Assembly: GCA_026018925.1 (NCBI GenBank)
Contig: JAKSZU010000002.1
Coordinates: 50,271,337 to 50,335,336 of the forward strand
Source of the DNA: Tupaia tana
Lineage: Eukaryota > Chordata > Mammalia > Scandentia > Tupaiidae
Length of the DNA: 64,000 nucleotides
Reading direction: 5' to 3'
The translations under genes and the position numbers were made by a program. Every line of letters begins with the position of its first letter. Position 1 is the stretch's first letter. The notes beneath the pieces are model-generated. The model saw only the letters and a list, made by a program, of their open reading frames with translations. It was not told where the DNA came from and did no database searches. Of the stretch, positions 56,729-64,000 are shown piece by piece.

Positions 56729-57003
56729 TGTCCCTCTACTTTTATCCCAGTGTTGACACGTAATGTTCAAGAAACAACGGCTAAGCCAACAAACTAAGAA
56801 CTCATTAATTTTACAGTTCCCAGCCCTCCCTTATCTGAATTGCAGCTAACCAGGTTGCAAATGCGAGGGTGGCGGGAGACAGGTCACAGTGTCTTTGAAT
56901 TCTCAACAGTGTCTGGGTGCTACTGGTTCCATGCTACGAATGCAATGCTCACTTGTCCATTGACTAAGGTGTACAGAGAAAGAACTTAAAATCAGAAGGC
57001 TCA
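56729..57003. other. unique intergenic sequence
   Basis: Contains CTCATTAATTTTACAG and GGTTGCAAATGCGAGG; no gene recognised. Confidence 0.5.
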
Positions 57004-57277
57004 GGGCCAGCAGGTGGCACGGAGATTAAGTTAGCTAGATCTCATATGGCCAACTGTGCAGTTCAAGTCCTGGATCCGGTGATTTGAAAATCACACAAGG
57101 TGCATGTGCATGCATGTCCAAAATCCCAAGAGGAAAATGGAAGAGAAGGGACTGTGGTGTGGCCATCCCTTAGAGAGATTTCTCACTTTCTCTCTTTCTG
57201 TTTCTCTCCCTCCTTGTCTCTTTCTGGCTAGTGTACATGCCCTATAGCAAAACCAAAAATAAACAAACAAACAAAAA
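57004..57277 (+). mobile_element. tRNA-derived SINE, long-old form
   Basis: Complete; AAAATCAGAAGGCTCA / AAAATCAAGAGGCCCA flank it. Confidence 0.88.
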
Positions 57278-57281
57278 TCAA

Positions 57282-57490
57282 GAGGCCCAAGCCCTGCTGC
57301 AGTGGTACAGGTGGAAGGGCACTGCTACACAGTGGCCATGGCTGTATGGGAGGTTCAGTTCCCAGCCCAACCTAAACAGGCCTTTAAAGTGTTGCATGCC
57401 TGTGACCCTAGATAACTGGGAGACTGGGCCATGAGGACCTTCACATGCAGATGTCCAGTCAAAAATACCTCGCTCCACCCCCTTCTCTCT
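57282..57490 (+). mobile_element. tRNA-derived SINE, D-type
   Basis: GCCCTGCTGCAGTGGTACAG head, CATGCCTGTGACCCTAGA body. Follows the previous SINE directly. Confidence 0.75.
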
Positions 57491-57708
57491 CTCACTTAAA
57501 AACAAACCAAGAACAAGACATGCCTGTTCCATGCCTGTTCAATTAGCTTTACCTTGAGGAACACATTACTTTCTCACTCCGAAGCCTCAGTTTTTCCATC
57601 AATAAAATGAGGACAATGCTCTCCAATTCAGATTGTTAGGATAGATATCATTTGTATAAGAATGACTTGATTTTGAAGGAATACATTAAGGAATGAAAAT
57701 GAGTACCA

Positions 57709-57870
57709 GGGGCCAGCAGGTGGCACAGTGGTTAAGGCGCTGGACTCCCACATGGCTGACTGTGGTTGGAGTCCCAGACCTGATGGCTTGCTTTCTCACT
57801 TTCTCTCTCTGGTTCAAAAAATAATAATGCTGGTAAATAAAGTTAAATAAATCTTAAAAATAAAGAAAAA
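57709..57870 (+). mobile_element. tRNA-derived SINE, short form
   Basis: GGGGCCAGCAGGTGGCACAG head, CTCTCTCTGGTTCAAAAAAT, AAATAAAGTTAAATAAATC tail. Confidence 0.9.
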
Positions 57871-58419
57871 AGTACATCACAAAACAGTTTTAAAAAAAAA
57901 GAAAAAGAAAAGAAAATTAGTATATGTCCTGGGGTCAGGGCAAGACCAGTTATCTAGGAACACTTTTAAATTAAATGAAACAAACAAACAAACACAACCC
58001 AGGAGCAGCAGGATCCATGGGGAACTCCTGTCTCTCCTAGCAGCTTCCCCGTGTCTGCAATTGGCCCAGAGCCCAGCTGGTCCCCCATCTGCCCAAGGCG
58101 TGCCACCGCTGCTGACACCCTTCACACTTGGCTGCCTGTTTCAAAGAAGCCCACATTCCCTAGTTGCACGTAGGAGGCTGCACTTGGAGATGGGACAACT
58201 AGACTCTGGGAAACCATGGCAGAAATCACGCAGCCTCTGATTCCTGCAGAGAACCAAGCTAAAGAACCACTCAAGACGGAGCAGACAGGGCCCACCAGCC
58301 GCTGGCTACTCACCAAACTCTCCTGCCCGGTGACTATGGAGCTCTTGTCCTGGAGGCCCCACATCCTCAGGGATGAAATGTGAGTACAGAGCTGAGCCTG
58401 ACTGGAGCCAGGGGGCAGG

Positions 58420-58456
<37 letters not shown>

Positions 58457-59394
58457 ACGTGCATGTTCCAAGTCACGTTACAAATAGAGTAGGGAAAGAG
58501 AATCCCCAAAGAAGAAAGTCAGTCTTTTTGTTTCTACATCCAAATCTTTAAAACGTCCTATACACTTCCATTCTAAGGGAGGGTGGACATAGGCACAGGC
58601 TTCTTACCTTTCCCTGTAATGCCTTCATCTGAACATATCTGCAGCCCCAAGCAAGCGTAGAAAGTAATACTTGTAAAGCCCTGAAGCACAGCCAGCTAGC
58701 TAACCTGCCAGGAGAGCCTGGGGAAGCAGAGCGGCCTGCCCAGAAGGGTGAGGGGAATCTTTCAGCAAAGTCATACTGGCCCTAGGCAAATGGATTTTGT
58801 GTCTTCAGGCTAGGAGATTCTAAGCCCGAGGCTGCCATCCTGGAGGCCAACTTGGGGACCCAAATGTCCTTGAGGCTTTTTGCTCAACCTATGCACCGCT
58901 AAATCCCAAGCCCCAAATAGCAAAAGCTACCTCGTGGTTCATGAATCCCTCAAACACTAGGAATGCACGCAGCTTCGCTCAGTGTCACCTAGTGAAGTCC
59001 TAAGTGATTTCCATCAAGGAATCTGGACCGTGTCTTTTGTTCATATTTTCTGTTATTGGATTCCTCCCAGAGTATTTTTTCAGACCGTCTCTTCTCCAGC
59101 TAGTGAAGTCACTCGTTTTCACAGGAGTATGACTGGCAGCTGGTGGGGGTGGGGGTGGGGTGGTACAAGACAGTGGAGGAGATAAGGGAGCACAGTGTCT
59201 AGAGGAGATTTCTCATGGGTGAGGGAAAGACTGTATCTATTGTAGAAAGGGCCAAGTGCTTAGGAGACCTCTGGCGGATTCCCGAAAAGAGGGGTCCCAA
59301 CGTATCTACAGACTGAATCAAGAGTTAAGCGGCGTTCTTGCCATAGGATGAAAGGTGGGGGGAGGCAGAAACCTAAAAAAGTGAATTCAGTTAC
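57871..59394. other. SINE-free intergenic sequence
   Basis: Contains a (GT)15 microsatellite at 58424-58454. No exon recognised. Confidence 0.6.
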
Positions 59395-59800
59395 ATCTGA
59401 ACAAGACGAGGCCAAATTAAAATTCATTCATTAGGCCTGTTCCAGGAAATATTTGCAGTTGGTTGCAAGAATACCTCTAGCCAAGCCCTAATCTTGCTAT
59501 TAGTAAAAGCCCTGGTGTCTTTGCAGTTTCTGATTAGAAAATGTTTTCCTGATTTCATCTTTGCTACTGGCATGTGAGACCTTCTAATTTAATTTTGGTT
59601 TTTGCTTTATATAAACCAATTGCTATGGAAAGTTCTCCCTGTGGTGCTGCAAAGTCAGGAGAAGAGCCAAAGTTTAGGAAGTGTATTAGGTAGGCTTCTT
59701 CGTTTAATCTGCAGTTATCAACCACACCTAATGCTTCACAGCCACACACTAGCTTTACATTCCAGCACATCAGCCTCTCCCAGAGATCTCTCTGTGTATC
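59395..59800. promoter_or_regulatory. candidate conserved non-coding element
   Basis: Contains AAATTAAAATTCATTCATTAG, TCTAATTTAATTTTGG, CTAATCTTGCTATTAG and CTGATTAGAAAATG: clustered homeodomain-type sites in SINE-free DNA. Weak, pattern-based. Confidence 0.3.
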
Positions 59801-59941
59801 TCTAGAGGAGGGAAACTGTTCCTGAGTGAGCCGTCAGAGGCTGAGGTTAGAACCCCTCAGGCTGACCCACTCCCAGCACCAGACCACTGTGGTGCTGCCC
59901 AGTCGGTGATGCCACTGCCCAATATACCCCAACACCACATT

Positions 59942-60198
59942 TTTTTTGAAGAGGCTTTTGCTATAGGGTACGTGTGCTCGCCAGGAAGACAGAGAGAGAC
60001 AGAGAGCTAGAAAGCGAGAAATCTCCCTCCAGGGGGAATGGCCACACCACAATCCCTTCTCCTCCATTCTCCTCTCGGGATCTTGGGCACACACGCACAC
60101 ACGCCTGGCGTGAGTTTAAACCACCAGGTCCAGGACTCAAACCGTGGTCAACTACATGGGAGTCCAGCAACATAGCCATTACGCCAACTGCTGGCCCC
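59942..60198 (-). mobile_element. tRNA-derived SINE, long-young form
   Basis: Antisense, complete; ACCACATTTTT / ACTACATTTTT flank it. Confidence 0.92.
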
Positions 60199-60579
60199 CT
60201 AAAACTACATTTTTAAAAAATTCATTTTTGGCTTTTCCCTCACTTTCCAGGACTGGTAAAGAAAATGTTTCCTAGTTTCTTCAATTCCTCTTCTCAAGGA
60301 GTGCTGTTAACCCTTTGAGAGAACTCTCCTATCATGGGAAATGTGACATGTTTGGAAACAGGAACTAAATTAGGCAGAGTAATGAGATTTAGAATATAGG
60401 CACTCCTCACTTAAGGAGGAGCTCTTTCCTGTGAGTAGGTTGAGTGAATTGGTAGCTAGGGGAGTAGGCTAAAGGTGAATATGATGTGTCGTGGCACCCA
60501 GAGCATGATTTTTCAATAGCTATCATGTGACACCACACTAGAATAATGTAATCCTGTCTATACAAAGAGCATACTTTAG
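60199..60579. other. unique intergenic sequence, nothing recognised
   Basis: No gene or repeat family recognised. Confidence 0.55.
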
Positions 60580-60700
60580 GGGCCGGCAGGTGCATGATGG
60601 TGGAGACTCTAGACTCAACATGGCCAATCACAGTTCAAGTCTCTGGCCTGGTGGCCCAAAAAAACACAACAGATAAATAAATAAATGTTGAAAAAAATGC
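60580..60700 (+). mobile_element. tRNA-derived SINE with body deleted
   Basis: GGGGCCGGCAGGTGCATGATGG head and GTTCAAGTCTCTGG B box run straight into CCAAAAAAACAC and AAATAAATAAATG. Confidence 0.8.
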
Positions 60701-61257
60701 TTTAGATAAACACTAGAATGTGACAAGACACACCACAATACAATAATATATATCAAGCATAATTGTTTTTATTTATTCTGAATACTAACAACTATGGGTG
60801 CACAATAAAGTGCAAATTTATACATGAAAAGTAGTCTTACTTGATTGCGAATACTTCATGTGACAAGTACTAACAGACTTTGGGAACGACACAGAGACTG
60901 AAAAAGGGGATTCCCTGCTGGAGAGCTGGTCATTGCCCTGAGCAGTCACTAACCAGGCAGCTCGTGAGGTGATGAGTGGCTGTACATGGTACAGTTTTGT
61001 TCCTGTGCTGTTTCACAGTGGAAGGGATTCAGGTTGCACACAGTGGTATCCGTTTCACACTGCACAACACTACAGGGAAACATTCATACAGACGCTAGAT
61101 GGAATTGTGTCTTTTGCTGCTGGGATCAGGGGATGAAGACAGAGGGGTCCCTCCCATCACAGTGATCTTCATTTCACCAATTGACGAAAACTGAGACAGA
61201 TTGAAAACAGTCTATTTTTTCTGGGTGAAATGAAAATTTTTAAGCTCTTGACCCAGA
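60701..61257. other. unique intergenic sequence, nothing recognised
   Basis: No gene or repeat family recognised. Confidence 0.55.
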
Positions 61258-61353
61258 CAACTTGAGTCTAACCTCTGCCCCTGCCACATGATAACTGAGT
61301 CACCTTGGGTAAATTGCTTGTCTCAACTCATTTATAAAATAATAGATAATGTT

Positions 61354-61612
61354 GGGACCAGACAGGAAGGCAGCAGTAATGCTCAGTACTCTGTGGGGCT
61401 CACTCACTTAGGAAAGTTCTGGGCTTGCATCCAGAGGCCCACCTGAGTACATTGGGCATGCATGTGCTCATGATCCTGGGCTGACTGAGGCTGGAAGTGG
61501 ATAGGAGGGCTAAGACCTCCGATGAGGATGCCGTCTCTCTGTCTCTCTCACTCTTTCCTTGCCTCTCTTGCTCATGGAAGAAATCATAAGCTTTTTTCAA
61601 AATTAGAATTCT
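61354..61612 (+). mobile_element. tRNA-derived SINE, D-type
   Basis: GGGACCAGACAGGAAGGCAGC head, CTGGGCTGACTGAGGCTGG body, CATGGAAGAAATCATAAGC tail. ATAATGTT flanks both sides, inside the MIR. Confidence 0.9.
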
Positions 61613-61856
61613 TTTTAAAAAATAATGTTAAACAATAAGAGCAACCACTCATAGATTTGTGAGGATTAAAGGAATTAATACACATAAAAATCTTGGAATA
61701 TTACTTCTTGGCCTTTTGGCTAAGATCCAGTATAATGTCTGTTCTTAGCAGTTTAATAGCTGATACTGCTGATGGAGAACTCTATGCCAGTGGTTCTGAA
61801 GATGGACCATCAAGACCATGGCAAACCGTGGTAGGAAAAAACATACGGCCCTTTAT

Positions 61857-62032
61857 GGGGCCAGCAGGTGGCATGGTGGTTAAGGGTGCTGGACTCCCAC
61901 AAGGCTGACCACAGTTCTAGTCCCAGACCTGGCTTGCTTTCTTACTTTCCCTCTTTCTCTCTTTCTATCTCTCTCTGTTCAAATGAAAATAATAATAATA
62001 ATAAATAAAGTTGAATAAAATTATTTTTAAAA
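61857..62032 (+). mobile_element. tRNA-derived SINE, short form, inside the retropseudogene
   Basis: Complete; TSD ATACGGCCCTTTAT / ATATGGCCTTTA duplicates STRAP sequence. Confidence 0.93.
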
Positions 62033-62400
62033 ATATGGCCTTTAGAAATATGAGCTAGCAGAGCCAAAGATCTGTCTTCCACATAACAAAGGAACTAGAA
62101 GAAATTGTTTCAGAGGATTCAGATTCCACCTATTCTTCAACTTTAAAAGTTAAAGCCTGAGTATCAAATATATCCCACAGATAGTATCCAACTTATGTAT
62201 CAAAACGAGTAAGCAGAGAAGAGCATCAACCTTCCAGAGTTACTCTCTGCTTAAGGCAAACACAGCAATAAATAATGCGGACTATGATTTAGCTCCAAGT
62301 GCTAGAACAACAAACTTGTGTTACCTATAAGTGAAAACTGAACAGTATCAGATAAAGGCAAGTGGAATTATGCTCTTGTAGTACACCGGCCTGTTGTCTC

Positions 62401-62668
62401 GTTTTTTAAATTTGCTATCCGGCATGTGCACACAGCTGAGAGAGATGAGGGAGTGGGGAGAAGGGGAAAGGTAAAGAGCGCCCCCCCCCCCCCCCAGGGA
62501 GGATAGCCACACTGCAATCTCTTCTCTATTTCCCCTCTTGGGATTTTGTGCACGCAAGCATATATGCCTGGCATGTTTCCCAAGCTGCCAGGTCTGGGAC
62601 TAGAACTCTACAGTTGGCCATGTGGGATCCAGCCACCCTAACTACCATGTCACCAGCAGCCTCCTCCA
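62401..62668 (-). mobile_element. tRNA-derived SINE, long-old form, inside the retropseudogene 3' UTR
   Basis: Antisense, with C15 run (62481-62495). TSD CCTGTTGTCT on both sides. Confidence 0.92.
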
Positions 62669-63157
62669 CCCCTGTTGTCTTTTTAGTGAATATGTGCAAG
62701 CTAACATCCAATTTATCTTATTATGATTAGACTTCTGGTAGCTTTTTATATTATTATGGAGAAGAAAAATGTATTGGCCTATGTTTCTGACTTTTCTCTT
62801 AAAGCAAGAATTCCCTTTTTGTTCTTAGCGGTAAAGAAGAAAGAATACAAGATAAGGTAATTGGTTTGATTTCTCTTTCTTTGTACACCACTCTGAACAG
62901 CTCATTGTTTTTTAGTTGTCTAAACAAAGTGCCTCTAAAACAGAACAAAATCTTCAAATGCTGTCTAGTGCATAGTAATTGTTCAACTAATGTTAAATAT
63001 TATCGTTGCCCTTTGTTTGATATGTTGGAAACCATGTGCATTTTCCCCCATTGCAGCAAGGGCCTAGGAAAACAAAGTCCCCACTGTTCTATTGAGAAAA
63101 GAGTATATAGGCCCTGGGTGGCTTGGCAGGAAGAAGAAAAGCACTCAAGTAGGACAG

Positions 63158-63350
63158 AACTGGATTTAGTTCTGTTGCACCCTCATGCTGTGACCTCGGC
63201 CATGTCCTCTCCAAGCTACAGTTTCCTCATATGCACATCGAGGATAACCGTATTTACCTTCCTTGTGAGGTTATTATGAGGATTAAAGACCAAACATGGG
63301 GAGTGTTCAACACAGTCCAACCCTCACAGACTCTCAAAAAATGTTACCTC
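63158..63350 (-). repeat. MIR
   Basis: CATGCTGTGACCTCGGCCATG, CAGTTTCCTCATATGCACATC and GTGAGGTTATTATGAGGATT in antisense MIR order. Confidence 0.85.
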
Positions 63351-63412
63351 CTATTGCACTGAAGCAAAAACCAAGACATGGCATTTGAATAGTGTTAAAA
63401 ACAGGGTCACTG

Positions 63413-63675
63413 CGGCCAGCCGGTGGCATGGTGGTTAAGGTGCTAGATCCCTCATGGCACATGGCCAAGTGTGTGATTTAAGTCCTAGACCTGGCGGCTT
63501 GAAAAACATTACGGGTGTGACTGTGTGCATGCCCAAAATTCCCAGAGGAGACTGAAGAATGGATTATGGTGTTGCCATCCCCCAAGGGTGAGTTCTCATT
63601 TTCCCTCTCTCACTTTCTCTCTCTGCTGGTGCACAGACCCTACAGCAAAAACTATTAAAAAAAAAAAAAAAAAAG
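63413..63675 (+). mobile_element. tRNA-derived SINE, long-old form
   Basis: GCGGCCAGCCGGTGGCATGG head, complete body, A18 tail. Confidence 0.9.
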
Positions 63676-63786
63676 GGTCTTGAGGATGTTCCCACCTCAG
63701 TAGGGGTGGGGTGGGGGAGAACCCTCCACTCCCAGGCAAATCCAGTGAACTGAAATCTTTTTATTATTATTTTTATTATTATTTCC

Positions 63787-64000
63787 TTTTTTGAGAGATT
63801 TTTGCTATAGGGCACATGTGCTTGCCAGAAAGACAGAGAGAGACAGAAAGCGAGAAATCACCCCCCAGGGGGGATGGCCATGCTGCAGTCCCTTCTCCTC
63901 CATTCTCTTCTTGAAATTTTGGGCACACTTGCACACGTGCCCAGCATGAGTTTAAGCCGACAGGTCCAGGACTGGAACTGCAGTCAATTAAGTGGGAGTC
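63787..64000 (-). mobile_element. tRNA-derived SINE, long-young form, cut by the window edge
   Basis: Antisense; runs from TTTTTTGAGAGATTTTTGC to the B-box region; the head lies beyond 64000. Confidence 0.92.

Larger units (their letters stand above)
61700..62946 (+). pseudogene. STRAP: chimeric retropseudogene: U2 snRNA 5' end fused to STRAP mRNA 3' part
   Basis: 61700-61766 matches nucleotides 1 to about 67 of U2 snRNA (CTTGGCCTTTTGGCTAAGAT, GTCTGTTCTTAGCAGTTTAA). It switches at 61767-61770 to STRAP mRNA, the WD-repeat kinase receptor-associated protein that also belongs to the SMN complex: GATGGAGAACTCTATGCCAG encodes DGELYASGSEDG, then WQTVVGK. The STRAP part is interrupted at 61857-62032 by a short SINE and continues through GAACTAGAAGAAATTG to the stop TGA at 62158-62160 and a 3' UTR. 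Frameshifts and substitutions make it non-coding. Outer TSDs AAAATCTTGGAAT (61687) and AAAATCTTCAAAT (62947) agree at 11 of 13 positions. The 3' limit rests on this TSD. Confidence 0.88.
61258..63012 (-). repeat. MIR split by later insertions
   Basis: Antisense MIR pieces in consensus order at 61258-61345 (TGATAACTGAGTCACCTTGG), 61613-61699 (TTTGTGAGGATTAAAGGAAT) and 62956-63012 (GTGCATAGTAATTGTTCAAC). They are separated by a D-type SINE and by the U2/STRAP retrocopy. Confidence 0.75.

Noticed and set aside
61700-61766. Functional U2 snRNA gene
   Set aside because: Only the first third is present, with substitutions and no snRNA promoter or 3' box.
47256-64000. NR2E1 exons
   Set aside because: Expected from human synteny, but I could not find the zinc-finger or ligand-binding exons; they should lie right of the window.

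Overview
The window is nuclear DNA of a placental mammal. It carries three coding exons of OSTM1 on the minus strand, ancient mammal-wide repeats (MIR, MLT1-like and ERVL-like LTR elements, MER5A) and about 75 copies of lineage-specific tRNA-derived SINEs. The SINE heads (GGGACCAGCAGTTAGCG..., GGGGCCAGCAGGTGGCGTGG...) keep Pol III A- and B-box sequence. From memory they look most like the tRNA-derived CYN SINEs of colugos (Dermoptera). This species call is tentative and was not checked against a database.

Layout: 1-14917 is the 5' half of OSTM1 read on the minus strand: exon 3 (830-927), exon 2 (7716-7830) and coding exon 1 (14516-14917), joined by introns of 6.9 and 6.7 kb filled with SINEs, a MaLR LTR, MIRs and small mariner-like MITEs. 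Exons 4 onward lie left of position 1. A CpG-island promoter with GC boxes and an inverted CCAAT box sits at 14918-15170. From 15.2 kb to the right edge I find no other intact protein gene. In human and mouse the next gene in this direction is NR2E1 (TLX), head-to-head with OSTM1. None of its exons is visible, so the right-hand 49 kb is read as the shared upstream intergenic region.

15.2-47.2 kb is densely packed with repeats: nested SINEs, an ORF2-less LINE-1-like (HAL1-type) element at 19.3-20.6 kb, and an old ERVL-like provirus remnant with its 3' LTR at 21.4-24.6 kb, interrupted by seven SINEs. There are also a 7SL-RNA-derived segment at 43.1 kb and many TG/CA tracts in SINE tails. 47.26-55.78 kb changes character abruptly: no SINE for 8.5 kb, a large CpG-rich block at 51.6-54.05 kb, and stretches dense in homeodomain, POU and SOX-like sites that look like conserved developmental enhancers. 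SINEs return at 55.8 kb. At 61.7-62.95 kb lies a chimeric retropseudogene, U2 snRNA 5' end fused to the 3' part of STRAP mRNA, itself carrying two later SINEs and sitting inside an older MIR.

SINE terms used below. 'Long-young': about 260 nt, GTAGTCGAC-containing head, CpG-rich body, ends CCCTATAGCAAAAACCTCTCC plus A-tail. 'Long-old': same body plan but diverged, with GGATCCCACATGG head and CTTGAAAAACA linker. 'Short': same head, then GGTGGCTTGCTTTCTC, pyrimidine tract, CAAATTAAAA and an AT-rich tail. 'D-type': a different body (CCTGTGATCC...GGCTGAGGCTGGGG...CATGGAAGAAATAAATAAA). TSD means target-site duplication.
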